Assembly (NCBI GenBank): GCA_945910395.1
Contig: CAMDYX010000012.1
Span: 1 to 57,657 of the forward strand
DNA from: an uncultured Agathobacter sp.
GTDB taxonomy: Bacteria > Bacillota > Clostridia > Lachnospirales > Lachnospiraceae
Reading direction: 5' to 3'
Length of the DNA stretch: 57,657 nucleotides
Shown here one piece after another: positions 8,136 through 18,263 of the stretch (position 1 is its first letter; the number at the start of each line of letters is the position of its first letter). The position numbers and the translations under genes are program-made. Below the pieces are notes generated by a model that did no database searches, was not told where the DNA came from, and was given only the letters and a program-made list of their open reading frames with translations.

Positions 8136-8185
8136 ACATGGAAAATATTTCAAAAATGCCGAAAAGTCAAGGGATAGATATCCAA

Positions 8186-8233
8186 TAAAAAATCCACATA
8201 AATCTTGGGGCATTCCCAAAGCTTTATGTGGAT
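8186..8233 (-). terminator. Rho-independent terminator of murC
   Basis: An inverted repeat pairs ATCCACATAAA (8192-8202) with TTTATGTGGAT (8223-8233), with an inner TTGGG/CCCAA stem. On the minus strand it is followed by a T run (8191-8186). It begins 12 nt after the murC stop. Confidence 0.85.
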
Positions 8234-8244
8234 AATGTGGACAA

Positions 8245-9624
8245 CTATTTTCCAAGGAGCGATTCTCCTATTTCTACAACGTTTCCTGCACCCATAGTTA
8301 TCAACAGGTCTCCGTTCATACATTTTTTTAATAAAAATTTTTCAATTTCTTCGAAAGAAGGAAAATAGTAACATTCTGTACCCTTTTCTTCCAGTAAACG
8401 CAGAATATCCTTCGAGCTGACTCCGTAGGTATTCTTTTCCCGTGCAGCGTAGATATCGGCAAGAACAACCACATCTGCCAGGGACAGTACCTCGGCAAAG
8501 TCCTGCAAAAAGGCCTTGGTGCGGGAGTAGGTATGGGGCTGGAAAACCAGTACAAGCCGGTCATGAGGATAGTTTTTGGCAGCAGTTAAGGTTGCCTTAA
8601 TCTCCGTTGGATGATGTGCGTAATCGTCGATAATGGTTACGCCGTCTACCGCTCCCTTATACTGGAATCGACGGTTGGCACCGCCGAAGGCCTCTAATCC
8701 GGCAGCGATGCAGGAAAATGGAATACCGGCTTCCAGGCAGCAGGCAATTGCGGAGAGGGCATTGGTTACGTTATGTACACCCGGAACGGAAAGCTGGATC
8801 TTCCCTAAGGTCTCTCCCTTATGCATTGCGGTAAAACCTGCGCAGCCCTTTTCGTTATACACGATATCGGTGGCATAGTAGTCATAGCTGCTCTCTAAGC
8901 CATAGGTCAGTACCTTGCAGGAAAGACCTTCTGTGATTTCAGTATAGTTTTCGATGGCACCGTTAATAATCAGCGCGCCGTCTTCCTTGGTGTTTTGGGC
9001 AAACTGGCGGAAGGAATGGCGGATATCGTTTAAATCCTTGAAAAAGTCCAAATGCTCCGCTTCTATATTTAAAATGATGCTGTATCTTGGCCGGAAATTC
9101 AAAAAGCTGTTGGTATATTCACAGGCCTCCGTAATAAAGGTTTCGGAATTGCCTACACGAAGATTTCCATCCAGAATGGGAATAATTCCGCCAACCGTAA
9201 TGGTTGGGTCAGCATCCGCCGCAAGGAGAATGTGGCTGATCATGGATGTGGTGGTGGTTTTTCCGTGGGTTCCGGAAACCGCGATGGAGCGCTCATAATT
9301 GTCCATAATCTGTCCTAACAGCTCTGCACGGGTCAGCATCGGAAGCTGTTTTTCTTTTGCGGCAATCCACTCTTCATTATCCTCACGGATTGCTGCTGTA
9401 TATACAACGAGGTCAATGCCGGGAATAATATTAGAGGCTTTTTGACCATAAAAGATTTGTATGCCTTTGGATTCCAAATGGCGGGTCAGATCCGATTCCT
9501 TTGAGTCGGAGCCTGAGATGGTAAATCCTTCTTCGGCGAGGATTTCCGCTAGTCCGCTCATACTGATTCCGCCAATTCCAATAAAATGTACATGAATTGG
9601 TTCATGAAAGTTTAATTTATACAT
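8245..9624 (-). CDS. murC: UDP-N-acetylmuramate--L-alanine ligase
   Basis: A cytoplasmic peptidoglycan precursor enzyme that adds L-Ala to UDP-MurNAc using ATP. It has 459 residues, typical of the family. The N-terminal Rossmann motif HFIGIGGISMSGLA is characteristic of MurC. The ATP loop is GTHGKTTT at 118-125, followed by EACEY and a DDYAHHPTEI segment near residue 340 that is typical of Mur ligases. It is transcribed alone from its own promoter, divergent from glgC. The ribosome binding site (AGGTAGG) is modest. Confidence 0.96.
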   Translation of the reverse strand: MYKLNFHEPIHVHFIGIGGISMSGLAEILAEEGFTISGSDSKESDLTRHLESKGIQIFYGQKASNIIPGIDLVVYTAAIREDNEEWIAAKEKQLPMLTRAELLGQIMDNYERSIAVSGTHGKTTTTSMISHILLAADADPTITVGGIIPILDGNLRVGNSETFITEACEYTNSFLNFRPRYSIILNIEAEHLDFFKDLNDIRHSFRQFAQNTKEDGALIINGAIENYTEITEGLSCKVLTYGLESSYDYYATDIVYNEKGCAGFTAMHKGETLGKIQLSVPGVHNVTNALSAIACCLEAGIPFSCIAAGLEAFGGANRRFQYKGAVDGVTIIDDYAHHPTEIKATLTAAKNYPHDRLVLVFQPHTYSRTKAFLQDFAEVLSLADVVVLADIYAAREKNTYGVSSKDILRLLEEKGTECYYFPSFEEIEKFLLKKCMNGDLLITMGAGNVVEIGESLLGK

Positions 9625-9660
9625 AAAATGTACCTACCTGATGAAATAAATGTTCTTTTT

Positions 9661-9688
9661 ATTATACCCCCATTCGCCCATTTTGCAA
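9661..9688 (-). promoter_or_regulatory. Sigma-A promoter of murC
   Basis: On the minus strand TTGCAA (9688-9683), a 16-bp spacer, then TATAAT (9666-9661). It lies about 37 nt upstream of the murC start. Confidence 0.65.
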
Positions 9689-9764
9689 ATAGATAGAATT
9701 AGGAATAAAAATTGTGGAAAATGACAAAAAATGACAGATTTTTCAATAGAATTTGTGAATTATG

Positions 9765-9793
9765 TTGTACAAATTAAGGCCCTATGGTATAAT
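9765..9793 (+). promoter_or_regulatory. Sigma-A promoter of glgC-glgD
   Basis: TTGTAC at 9765-9770, a 17-bp spacer, then TATAAT at 9788-9793 with a TGG extension. It lies about 40 nt before the glgC GTG. Confidence 0.8.
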
Positions 9794-9832
9794 GAAAGAA
9801 CTAAAAATCTGTGAAAGACGAGGAGTGGTAAA

Positions 9833-11107
9833 GTGATTAAAAAGGAAATGATTGCCATGCTGTTAGCAGGCGGTCAGGGCAGCCGTTTAGGCGTACTTAC
9901 AGCAGATGTAGCCAAGCCGGCAGTTTCTTTTGGAGGAAAATATCGTATTATCGATTTCCCTCTAAGCAATTGCATTAATTCCGGAATTGATACGGTGGGT
10001 GTATTGACGCAGTATCAGCCATTGCGCTTGAATACACATATCGGAATCGGTATTCCGTGGGATTTGGATCGCAATAATGGTGGAGTAACGGTGCTTCCGC
10101 CTTATGAGAAAAGTGCCAACAGTGAATGGTATACCGGAACGGCAAATGCGATCTATCAGAATATGAGATACATTGACACTTACAACCCGGATTATGTATT
10201 GATTCTTTCCGGAGATCATATTTATAAGATGGATTACGAGGTAATGCTGGATTTCCACAAAGAGAATCATGCGGATGTTACCATTGCAACCATGCCGGTT
10301 CCCCTTGAGGAGGCCAGCCGCTTTGGTATTGTAATCGCAGATGAGGAAAAGAAAATCTTAGAATTTGAGGAGAAACCGAAGAATCCGAGAAGTAATTTAG
10401 CTTCCATGGGCATCTACATATTCTCATGGCCGGTACTTAAAAAGGCATTGATTGAGATGAAGGATCAATCGAGCTGCGACTTTGGTAAACATATTATTCC
10501 GTATTGCTTCGAGCATGAAAACCGGATGTTTGCATATGAATATAATGGCTACTGGAAGGACGTCGGAACACTTGGCTCATATTGGGAAGCCAACATGGAG
10601 CTGATTGACCTGATTCCGGAGTTCAATCTGTATGAGGAATACTGGAAGATCTATACGAAGTGCGACACCATCGAGCCACAGTACATTGCACCGGAGGCCT
10701 ATGTGGAAAGGTGCATTATCGGTGAAGCCGCTGAGATATATGGAACGGTGATCAATTCCGTCATCGGACCGAATGTGCGGATTGGACGAGGAACCGTGAT
10801 CCGGGATTCCATCATTATGAAGGATACCGTAATCGGAGAGGATGCCACCATAGACAAGTCTATCGTTGCTGAAAACTGTCAGCTTGGAGACGGAGTAGTG
10901 CTCGGTATCGGAGAAGCGGCACCGAATAAGCTCAACGCAAGTATTTATTCCTTCGGACTGGTAACAATCGGTGAAGATTCCGTGATTCCTGACCGTGTGA
11001 AGATTGGAAAAAATACTGCAATTTCCGGAGTGACAGAAGAGAAGGACTATCCGGACGGAGTACTGGCGAGTGGAGAAGTAATTATTAAGGCAGGTGAGAG
11101 CAAATGA
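9833..11107 (+). CDS. glgC: Glucose-1-phosphate adenylyltransferase, catalytic subunit
   Basis: Makes ADP-glucose from glucose-1-phosphate and ATP, the committed step of glycogen synthesis. It has 424 residues. The nucleotidyltransferase start is [12 protein letters not shown]; then come [15 protein letters not shown], the [12 protein letters not shown] segment and the catalytic [10 protein letters not shown]. The C-terminal ~130 residues form a left-handed beta-helix with hexapeptide-like I-G repeats. The GTG start is supported by GAGGAG about 10 nt upstream. It overlaps glgD by 4 nt (ATGA), which implies translational coupling and a mixed GlgC/GlgD enzyme. Confidence 0.95.
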   Translation: MIKKEMIAMLLAGGQGSRLGVLTADVAKPAVSFGGKYRIIDFPLSNCINSGIDTVGVLTQYQPLRLNTHIGIGIPWDLDRNNGGVTVLPPYEKSANSEWYTGTANAIYQNMRYIDTYNPDYVLILSGDHIYKMDYEVMLDFHKENHADVTIATMPVPLEEASRFGIVIADEEKKILEFEEKPKNPRSNLASMGIYIFSWPVLKKALIEMKDQSSCDFGKHIIPYCFEHENRMFAYEYNGYWKDVGTLGSYWEANMELIDLIPEFNLYEEYWKIYTKCDTIEPQYIAPEAYVERCIIGEAAEIYGTVINSVIGPNVRIGRGTVIRDSIIMKDTVIGEDATIDKSIVAENCQLGDGVVLGIGEAAPNKLNASIYSFGLVTIGEDSVIPDRVKIGKNTAISGVTEEKDYPDGVLASGEVIIKAGESK

Positions 11108-12222
11108 AGGCAATAGGAATTATTTTAGCCGGCGGCAACAGCAATCGCATGAAGGAGCTTTCAAAAAAACGTGCAATATCAGCGATGCCAATAGGCGGAA
11201 GCTTCCGCTGCATTGATTTTGCTTTAAGTAATATGAGCAATTCCCACGTGCAGACGGTTGCGGTCTTAACTCAGTATAATGCGAGATCTCTCAATGAGCA
11301 TTTGAGCTCATCAAAGTGGTGGGATTTCGGAAGAAAACAGGGTGGTCTGTACCTGTTTACGCCAACGGTAACTGCGGAAAACAGCGACTGGTATCGGGGA
11401 ACCGCAGATGCTATGTACCAGAATATTGATTTCCTAAAGAGACGCCATGAACCTTATGTCATTATCTCCAGCGGAGATCTGGTATACAAGATGGATTTTA
11501 ACGAGCTTCTGGATTATCACATTGACAAGAAGGCGGATATTACCGTGGTGTGCAAGGATATGCCGGCACAGGCGGATGTGAGCAGATATGGTGTCATCCG
11601 AATGAACGAAGATTCCAGAATCATTGAATTCGAAGAAAAACCGCTTCTTGCACAATCCAATACCGTATCAGCCGGAGTCTATGTGATTCGAAGAAGACAG
11701 CTCATTGAGATTTTGGAAAAATCTGCGGAGGAAAACCGGTTTGATTTTGTCAGCGATATTTTAGTAAGGTACAGAAACGTAAAACGAATTTACGGATATA
11801 AGCTGAAGACTTACTGGAGCAACATTGCAAGTGTTGACGATTATTACCGTACAAATATGGATTTTCTTCGACCGGATGTCAGAAATTATTTCTTCCGCCA
11901 GGAACCGAAGATCTATTCCAAGGTGGATGATCTTCCGCCGGCGAAGTACAATCCGGGCTCAGACATCAGTAACAGTTTGATTTCCAGCGGATGTATTATT
12001 AACGGTAAGGTTGAAAATTCCATTTTATTCAAGCAGGCGTTTATCGGAAAGAATTGTGTAATCAAGAATTCCATTATTTTAAACGATGCCTACATCGGAG
12101 ACAATACCCATATTGAGAACTGTATTGTAGAGAGCAGAGGTACGCTGAAACCAAATACATATTATAGCGGTGATGATGGAATCCGAATTGTTTCGGAAAA
12201 CAATGAGCGCTATATTTTGTAA
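11104..12222 (+). CDS. glgD: Glucose-1-phosphate adenylyltransferase, regulatory subunit
   Basis: A 372-residue paralogue of GlgC, found in Firmicutes as a partner that modulates GlgC. It keeps the fold ([47 protein letters not shown]-terminal hexapeptide helix). The glycine-rich loop lacks the GQGSRL arrangement of GlgC, consistent with weak or no catalysis. It overlaps glgC and precedes spoVG by 42 nt with no promoter evident between, so spoVG may be partly cotranscribed. Confidence 0.93.
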   Translation: MKAIGIILAGGNSNRMKELSKKRAISAMPIGGSFRCIDFALSNMSNSHVQTVAVLTQYNARSLNEHLSSSKWWDFGRKQGGLYLFTPTVTAENSDWYRGTADAMYQNIDFLKRRHEPYVIISSGDLVYKMDFNELLDYHIDKKADITVVCKDMPAQADVSRYGVIRMNEDSRIIEFEEKPLLAQSNTVSAGVYVIRRRQLIEILEKSAEENRFDFVSDILVRYRNVKRIYGYKLKTYWSNIASVDDYYRTNMDFLRPDVRNYFFRQEPKIYSKVDDLPPAKYNPGSDISNSLISSGCIINGKVENSILFKQAFIGKNCVIKNSIILNDAYIGDNTHIENCIVESRGTLKPNTYYSGDDGIRIVSENNERYIL

Positions 12223-12264
12223 AAAGTTCAATAAAAAGAGAGGAACTAAAAGGGGGATAAAGAT

Positions 12265-12528
12265 ATGAATATTACGGATGTTCGAATTCGCAAGGTGGAC
12301 AAGGAAGGCAAGATGAAAGCCGTTGTTTCCATCACAATTGAGGATGCACTTGTTGTACACGACATCAAGATCATTGAGGGAGAGAAAGGTTTATTTATTG
12401 CCATGCCAAGCCGCAAGGCCAGCGATGGGGAGTACCGCGATATAGCTCATCCAATTAACTCTGCAACAAGAGAAGAACTGCAGAACCTGATTTTAAGCAA
12501 ATACAAAGAAGAATTTGGAAACGAGTAA
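12265..12528 (+). CDS. spoVG: Septation/sporulation regulator SpoVG
   Basis: An 87-residue SpoVG, typical in length, starting [11 protein letters not shown]. The conserved core includes [21 protein letters not shown] and the [10 protein letters not shown] segment. SpoVG proteins bind nucleic acid and affect sporulation, septation and exoprotein expression. The ribosome binding site is AAGGGGG about 10 nt upstream. In Bacillus spoVG precedes glmU, prs and pth; here the nucleotidyltransferase pair glgC/glgD precedes it and pth follows after repeat copy B. It ends in a strong terminator. Confidence 0.95.
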   Translation: MNITDVRIRKVDKEGKMKAVVSITIEDALVVHDIKIIEGEKGLFIAMPSRKASDGEYRDIAHPINSATREELQNLILSKYKEEFGNE

Positions 12529-12533
12529 AAATG

Positions 12534-12571
12534 TACCGGCACCTTAAAAAGCAAGGTGCCGGTATTTTTTT
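12534..12571 (+). terminator. Rho-independent terminator of spoVG
   Basis: A perfect 12-bp stem, TACCGGCACCTT (12534-12545) with AAGGTGCCGGTA (12553-12564), a 7-nt loop and a T7 run. It starts 5 nt after the spoVG stop. Confidence 0.95.
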
Positions 12572-12607
12572 GCTTTAAAATATGCTACAATGAAAAATAA
12601 TGTAAAC

Positions 12608-12994
12608 AATCTTCTATTTCATATGTAAAATATATCGATAAAAATGAATTTTGCATATTTGAATCAGAATTGTGGAATTGGGCAAGATTTGAGGTGCTAG
12701 GACTGTCGCATACCTAAAATTCTTGAAAAACAGCTTCAAATTGCGGCCTTTTCGTGCGAATTGTATTATTTTGAAGAACTGATTTCGCTGTATACCTAAT
12801 ATTTGCAATTTCTTAGGTACAGGCTAAAATTGAACCGGCGAAAACATACAATCGACCATAAAAAGGGCTTAAAATGCCGCTTTTTTCAATGATTTTAGGT
12901 ACTGGAAGAAAATCAACCAGCGAAATAATACAATTTACCAAGCAAGCATGAAGCAGAATTCATTTTCAGGAACACAATTCCGAAAAGGGAGATT
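12608..12994. repeat. Dispersed palindromic intergenic repeat, copy B (~385 bp)
   Basis: Second copy of the unit at 4143-4523, in the same orientation. The aligned cores 12642-12985 and 4172-4514 have practically equal length and match at about nine in ten positions by eye. The right end is intact and extends to GGGAGATT, complementing AATCTCCC at the left end of copy A. The left terminal repeat is more diverged. The nested TACCTAA/TTAGGTA pairs are retained. It fills most of the spoVG-pth gap, so the pth promoter must lie upstream (a TGCTACAAT extended -10 at 12583-12591 is a candidate) or within the repeat. Confidence 0.85.
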
Positions 12995-13036
12995 CATTTT
13001 AATTAAGATATGTAAATAGAAAAAATGGAGGCATAT

Positions 13037-13612
13037 ATGTTTGTAATTGTTGGACTTGGTAATCCGGATAAAAGATATGAAAAGACCAGACACAATATCG
13101 GATTTGATGTCATTGATGCATTAGCAGATCAATATAATATAGTAGTAAAAGAAAAAAAGCATAAGGCATTATGTGGGACAGGCGCAATCGAAGGAAGGAA
13201 AGTCCTTCTGGTAAAACCACAGACCTATATGAACTTAAGTGGGGAGAGCGTTGCGGAAGTAATCCAATTCTACAAGATTGACCCCGAAAGTGAAATGCTG
13301 ATTATCTTTGATGATATCAGTCTTGCGCCGGGAAATATCCGGGTGCGCAAAAAAGGAAGCGCCGGCGGGCATAATGGAATCAAGAGCATTATTGCACATA
13401 CAGGGACACAGAATTTTATGCGAATCAAGGTCGGAGTAGGAGAGAAACCACAAGGATGGGACCTGGCAGACCATGTCCTGGGCCGTTTTTCTTCCGAGGA
13501 CCGCAAAAAAGTAGATGAAGCCATAAAGGATGCCATTTCTGCAGCAGTACTCATGATGCAGGGTGACGTAGACCGGGCTATGAATTTATATAACGCAAAG
13601 AAACAGGAGTAA
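13037..13612 (+). CDS. pth: Peptidyl-tRNA hydrolase
   Basis: Recycles peptidyl-tRNA released by stalled ribosomes. It has 191 residues. The start MFVIVGLGNP is the family N-terminus. The catalytic His follows in KTRHNIGFDVID, then PQTYMNLSGESV (Asn for tRNA binding), DDISLAPGNIRVRKKGSAGGHNGIKSI and the lid residues. ATG 13037 is preferred over an in-frame ATG at 13025 because GGAGG lies between them, 5 nt before 13037. It is followed after 3 nt by mfd, as in Bacillus. Confidence 0.95.
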   Translation: MFVIVGLGNPDKRYEKTRHNIGFDVIDALADQYNIVVKEKKHKALCGTGAIEGRKVLLVKPQTYMNLSGESVAEVIQFYKIDPESEMLIIFDDISLAPGNIRVRKKGSAGGHNGIKSIIAHTGTQNFMRIKVGVGEKPQGWDLADHVLGRFSSEDRKKVDEAIKDAISAAVLMMQGDVDRAMNLYNAKKQE

Positions 13613-13615
13613 TTT

Positions 13616-16600
13616 GTGAAAGCATTTTTAGAACCACTCCGGGAACTTTCCGGATTTGAAGAAATGATTCGTGTGACATCAAAACAGAAGGGACTTGCCA
13701 CCATTACCGGCTGTATTGATGCCCAGAAGCCGCATATGATTTACGCATGTAACAATGGCAGAAAGAATAAGGTCATTGTTACTTTTCATGAGCAAAAAGC
13801 AAAAGAGCTGTGGGAAGAGTATTCTTTTTTTGACCCGAACGTGGTGTACTATCCTGCGAAGGATGTGCTTTTTTATCAGGCAGACATCCGGGGGAATCTG
13901 CTTACGGCCCAGAGAATATCTGCCCTTGCTGCCGTTTTCGAGCAGGAGTCCGTAACCCTGATTACCACATTTGATGCCCTCATGAATACCATGACGCCAC
14001 CTCAGAAGATTTTAGATTCGGTAGTGCATCTTTCTGCCGGCGACACCGTTGATTTGGAAAAGCTTCAGCAGAAGCTGATCGAGATGGGCTATGAGAAGGA
14101 ATATCAGGTGGAAGCGGTAGGACAGTATGCGCTGCGGGGAGGTATTCTGGATATTTTTCCGTTAACCGAAGAGCTTCCGGCGCGAATCGAACTCTGGGGA
14201 GATGAAATTGACACGATCCGTTCCTTTGACGTGGAAAGCCAGAAATCCATCGAGAGCATCCAGACGGTTACCATCTATCCGGCGGCGGAACTGGTTCTTT
14301 CCCGGGAGGAAAAGCAGGAAGGAATCGAAGCGCTTCTTGCAGAGGCTAAAAAGGTGTCTGACCAGCTTCGGAAGGACTTTAAGACCCAGGAAGCATACCG
14401 GATTATGACAACCGCAGAAACTCTGGCGGAAGAGTGGGGAGAGCTGTCCATATCTGCCGGAATGGATGCGTATCTTTCCTATTTCTGCAAGGAGAGAACC
14501 TGTCTTTTGGATTATTTTGATCCGATGGATACACAGATCTTTTTTGACGAGCTGGGAAGATGTGTGGAGCGGGGGACACAGACGGAGGTGGAATTTTCCG
14601 AGAGCATGAAGCAGCGCCTTGCCATGGGATATATTCTGCCGGGACAGATGAAGGAGCTGTTCACCCAGAAGGAAATCATGGGAAAACTGGATAAATTTTC
14701 CGGTATTACAATCGCTGCATTGGATACCAAAGCCTATGGTCTGAAAGCCGTCGGGCAGTATGGCATCCACGTAAAAAGTGTAAGTGCGTACAACAACAGC
14801 TTTGAGCTGCTGATCAAGGATTTAAAGCAATATAAGAAAAACGGGTATCGAATTATCTTACTTTCCGGTTCGAGAACCAGAGCGAGGCGCCTGGCGGAGG
14901 ATCTGATGGCGGAGGACTTAAACAGCTTTTATACAGAGGATTATGACCACGAGGTTCTGCCGGGACAGATTATGGTCTGCTTTGGAAAAGTAAAAAGAGG
15001 ATATGAATATCCGATTTTACAATTTGCTGTGATCACAGAAAGCGATATTTTCGGAGCGGAGAAGAAAAAGAAGAAGCGGCATCGAACCTATGAGGGTGAG
15101 AAAATCCAGAGCTTCACGGATATTTCGGTGGGAGACTATGTGGTTCATGAAAACCATGGACTTGGTATTTACCGCGGTATCGAAAAAATCGAAGTAGACA
15201 AGACTCTGAAGGATTACATTAAAATAGAATATGCCGGAGGCTCGAACCTGTACATTCTTGCAACCCAGCTGGAGCAGATCCAGAAGTATGCGGGGAAGGA
15301 TGCAAGAAAGCCGAAGCTGAACAAGCTGGGGGGACAGGAATGGACAAAAACCAAGACAAGAGTGCGGGGGGCCGTAAAGGAGATTGCCCAGGATCTTGTG
15401 AAGCTGTATGCCGAGCGGGAAGAAAAGAATGGTTATGTGTATGGGAAGGATACGGTATGGCAGAGAGAATTTGAAGAATTGTTCCCCTTTGAGGAGACGG
15501 AGGATCAGGTATTAGCCATCGAAGCCACCAAGCGGGATATGGAAAGTACCAAGATTATGGACCGACTGATCTGCGGAGATGTGGGCTATGGAAAGACGGA
15601 GATTGCCATCCGCGCAGCCTTTAAAGCCGTTCAGGAAAATAAGCAGGTGGCATATCTTGCACCTACAACAATTTTAGCCCAGCAGATATACAATACCTTT
15701 GCCCAGAGAATGAAGGATTTTCCGGTAAGGGTTGATTTGTTATGCCGTTTTCGAACAAGCGCCCAGCAGAAAAAGACCATCGAGGATCTGAAGAAAGGAC
15801 AGGTAGATATCATCGTCGGAACCCATAGACTTCTTTCTAGGGACGTGGGCTTTAAAGACTTAGGTCTTCTCGTAATCGACGAGGAACAGCGGTTTGGTGT
15901 GACCCATAAGGAAAAGATCAAGCAGATGAAGACCAACGTGGATGTACTTACTCTTACGGCCACGCCGATTCCGAGGACACTCCATATGAGCCTGATCGGA
16001 ATCAGGGACATGAGTGTATTGGAAGAACCGCCGATGGACCGCCTCCCGATTCAGACCTATGTCATGGAATACAACGAGGAAATGGTGCGGGAAGCAATTG
16101 TCAGAGAATTGGGACGAAACGGACAGGTATATTATGTATATAATAAGGTAAAGGATATTGACGAAGTGACCACAAAGATTCAGGCTCTTGTTCCGGATGC
16201 AAATGTTGCATTTGCCCATGGGCAGATGAAGGAATCCGACCTGGAGAGAATCATGTACCGCTTTATCAATGGGGAAATCGATGTCTTAGTTTCCACAACC
16301 ATTATTGAAACCGGAATGGATATTTCAAATGTTAATACGATGATTATACATGATGCTGATAATATGGGCTTGTCCCAGTTATATCAGCTTCGCGGTCGTG
16401 TGGGAAGATCCAACAGGACAGCATATGCGTTCTTAATGTATAGAAGAAACAAGATGCTAAAGGAAATCGCGGAGAAGCGTCTGGCTGCAATCAAGGAATA
16501 CTCGGAGCTTGGAAGCGGCTTTAAGGTGGCTATGCGGGATCTGGAAATCCGGGGTGCAGGAAATCTTCTCGGCGCAGAGCAAAGCGGCCACATGGAAGCT

Positions 16601-17140
16601 GTAGGATATGACCTGTATTGCAAGATGCTGAATGAGGCGGTAAAGGAAGCAAAGGGAATTGTGCCCGAGGCACAGTTTGAAACCTCCATTGATGTGGTGG
16701 TGAATGCTTTTATTCCGTCCACCTATATATCCAATGAGCTGCAAAAGCTGGATATTTACAAGCGAATTGCGGGGATTGAGTCTGATGAAGAGGCAGATGA
16801 GATGCTAGAGGAGCTCATTGACCGGTTCGGGGATCCCCCGAAATCGGTATTGAATCTGCTTACCATTGCATGCCTGAAGGGAAAGGCGCATAAATTATAT
16901 ATCCGTGAGATTACCCAGAAGCAAAAAGAAATAAAGCTTGTGCTGTATGAAAAGGCCCTGATTGATCCGGCAAGGATTCCGGAACTTATACAGGAGCTTT
17001 CGCCGGCCTTAAAGTTTGCTGCGGATATGAAAAATCCCCATTTCTTATACACGATGCAGGTAAATTCCATGGATAAAAATGCGGATGTTCTGACCGCGCT
17101 ATCAGACCTTTTAGAACGCATGAAACGCATCCTGTTATAG
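13616..17140 (+). CDS. mfd: Transcription-repair coupling factor
   Basis: A 1174-residue ATP-dependent DNA translocase. It dislodges RNA polymerase stalled at DNA damage and recruits UvrA. The N-terminal ~350 residues are UvrB-like (LRGGILDIFPLTEELPARIELWG). The RNA polymerase-binding CarD-like domain is near 500-560 (DISVGDYVVHENHGLGIYRG). Helicase Walker A GDVGYGKT is near 655 and the DEEQRFGV Walker B near 755. Motif VI includes QLYQLRGRVGRS, and a TRCF C-terminal domain closes the protein. The GTG start has CAGGAGT upstream and follows pth closely. Confidence 0.97.
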   Translation: MKAFLEPLRELSGFEEMIRVTSKQKGLATITGCIDAQKPHMIYACNNGRKNKVIVTFHEQKAKELWEEYSFFDPNVVYYPAKDVLFYQADIRGNLLTAQRISALAAVFEQESVTLITTFDALMNTMTPPQKILDSVVHLSAGDTVDLEKLQQKLIEMGYEKEYQVEAVGQYALRGGILDIFPLTEELPARIELWGDEIDTIRSFDVESQKSIESIQTVTIYPAAELVLSREEKQEGIEALLAEAKKVSDQLRKDFKTQEAYRIMTTAETLAEEWGELSISAGMDAYLSYFCKERTCLLDYFDPMDTQIFFDELGRCVERGTQTEVEFSESMKQRLAMGYILPGQMKELFTQKEIMGKLDKFSGITIAALDTKAYGLKAVGQYGIHVKSVSAYNNSFELLIKDLKQYKKNGYRIILLSGSRTRARRLAEDLMAEDLNSFYTEDYDHEVLPGQIMVCFGKVKRGYEYPILQFAVITESDIFGAEKKKKKRHRTYEGEKIQSFTDISVGDYVVHENHGLGIYRGIEKIEVDKTLKDYIKIEYAGGSNLYILATQLEQIQKYAGKDARKPKLNKLGGQEWTKTKTRVRGAVKEIAQDLVKLYAEREEKNGYVYGKDTVWQREFEELFPFEETEDQVLAIEATKRDMESTKIMDRLICGDVGYGKTEIAIRAAFKAVQENKQVAYLAPTTILAQQIYNTFAQRMKDFPVRVDLLCRFRTSAQQKKTIEDLKKGQVDIIVGTHRLLSRDVGFKDLGLLVIDEEQRFGVTHKEKIKQMKTNVDVLTLTATPIPRTLHMSLIGIRDMSVLEEPPMDRLPIQTYVMEYNEEMVREAIVRELGRNGQVYYVYNKVKDIDEVTTKIQALVPDANVAFAHGQMKESDLERIMYRFINGEIDVLVSTTIIETGMDISNVNTMIIHDADNMGLSQLYQLRGRVGRSNRTAYAFLMYRRNKMLKEIAEKRLAAIKEYSELGSGFKVAMRDLEIRGAGNLLGAEQSGHMEAVGYDLYCKMLNEAVKEAKGIVPEAQFETSIDVVVNAFIPSTYISNELQKLDIYKRIAGIESDEEADEMLEELIDRFGDPPKSVLNLLTIACLKGKAHKLYIREITQKQKEIKLVLYEKALIDPARIPELIQELSPALKFAADMKNPHFLYTMQVNSMDKNADVLTALSDLLERMKRILL

Positions 17141-17147
17141 AAAATGG

Positions 17148-17176
17148 TTGCCAGTTGAAAGAAAAAGCACTATAAT
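17148..17176 (+). promoter_or_regulatory. Sigma-A promoter of the PrsA-like gene
   Basis: TTGCCA at 17148-17153, a 17-bp spacer, then TATAAT at 17171-17176. It lies just after the mfd stop and 53 nt before ATG 17229. Confidence 0.75.
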
Positions 17177-17228
17177 AGATGAGCAATATTTTAGAAATCA
17201 GGGGAAAACCCCATTTTATGGAGGTTAT

Positions 17229-18263
17229 ATGAACGCAAAGAAATTAGCTGCACTCTGCATGACAGGCGTAATTACCGCTTCTATGCTGAGTGGATGTGGA
17301 ATAAATGCAAATCAGACAGTTGCAACAATGGAAGGACAGACCGTAACCTTAGGACTTGTGAATTTTATCGCACGTTTCCAGCAGGCCATCAGCGATGATA
17401 TGTACCGGGCATACTTTGGTGAGGATGTCTGGGAGCAGGATCTCTATGGAAACGGAAGTACCATGGCAGATACATTCAAGCAGAATGTGGTGGATTCCCT
17501 TCATGAGATGTATACCTTAAAGGCGCATATGGGAGAGTACAATGTAGCACTTTCTGCAGAGGAGACCGCAGAGATTGATGAAGCGGTTGCTGCATTTATG
17601 GCTGCAAATTCAGCAGATACCTTAAAGGAAATGGGCGCCACCGAGGAGCTGGTAAAAGAATATCTTACCCTTTCAGCGATCCAGCAGAAAATGCATGAGG
17701 CAATTATTGCAGAAGCAGATACCGATGTGTCGGATGAGGAAGCGAACATGAGGGGATATACCTATGTTCAGGCCGGAATTGTCGGATACTATGGTGAGGA
17801 TTCCAATTATACCTACTATACAGAGGATGAAGTGGCAGCACTTAAGGCAGAATTCAATCAGATGTATGAGGAAATTACCGATCCGTCTGAACTGGAAGCC
17901 GTTGCCGAAGGCTATGGATATAGTGCAACAGCTTCAGCCTATGGCACAGATGATGATACCTTGGATGAAAATGTAAAGGCTGCTTTGGATGCGCTTTCCG
18001 AAGGACAGCTTTCTTCCGTAATTACAACGGATTCGGCACTTTATATTGTGCGTGTGGATAGCGAGACGGATGTGGATGCAACGGAAGAAAACCGCCAGAA
18101 TATCATTGAGACACGTCAGGAGACTCTATATGCAGACACAGTTTCTGCATGGCAGGAGAATGACGGCTGGGAGGTAAAGGAGAAGGCACTTCAAAAGATC
18201 AGCTTTAAGAACGGATTTACTGCGCCACAAGAGGAGACCGAGACAGAAAGTGCAGCACAATAA
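17229..18263 (+). CDS. PrsA-like peptidyl-prolyl isomerase lipoprotein
   Basis: A 344-residue exported lipoprotein foldase. The signal peptide ends in a LSGC lipobox at about residues 20-23. The N-terminal part is SurA/PrsA-like helical chaperone sequence. A parvulin-like segment lies in the second half (EVAALKAEFNQMYEEI...SEGQLSSVITTDSALYIVRV), and the C-terminus is a Glu/Ser-rich tail. The parvulin domain is diverged, so isomerase activity is uncertain. ATG 17229 is chosen over an upstream in-frame start at 17148 because GGAGG sits 5 nt before it and a signal peptide begins there. Its end overlaps the next gene by 14 nt. Confidence 0.85.
   Translation: MNAKKLAALCMTGVITASMLSGCGINANQTVATMEGQTVTLGLVNFIARFQQAISDDMYRAYFGEDVWEQDLYGNGSTMADTFKQNVVDSLHEMYTLKAHMGEYNVALSAEETAEIDEAVAAFMAANSADTLKEMGATEELVKEYLTLSAIQQKMHEAIIAEADTDVSDEEANMRGYTYVQAGIVGYYGEDSNYTYYTEDEVAALKAEFNQMYEEITDPSELEAVAEGYGYSATASAYGTDDDTLDENVKAALDALSEGQLSSVITTDSALYIVRVDSETDVDATEENRQNIIETRQETLYADTVSAWQENDGWEVKEKALQKISFKNGFTAPQEETETESAAQ

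Noticed and set aside
8118-8244. Replication origin (oriC) because of clustered DnaA boxes
   Set aside because: No dnaA, dnaN or AT-rich unwinding region adjoins. One box belongs to a terminator stem. A regulatory role is more economical.
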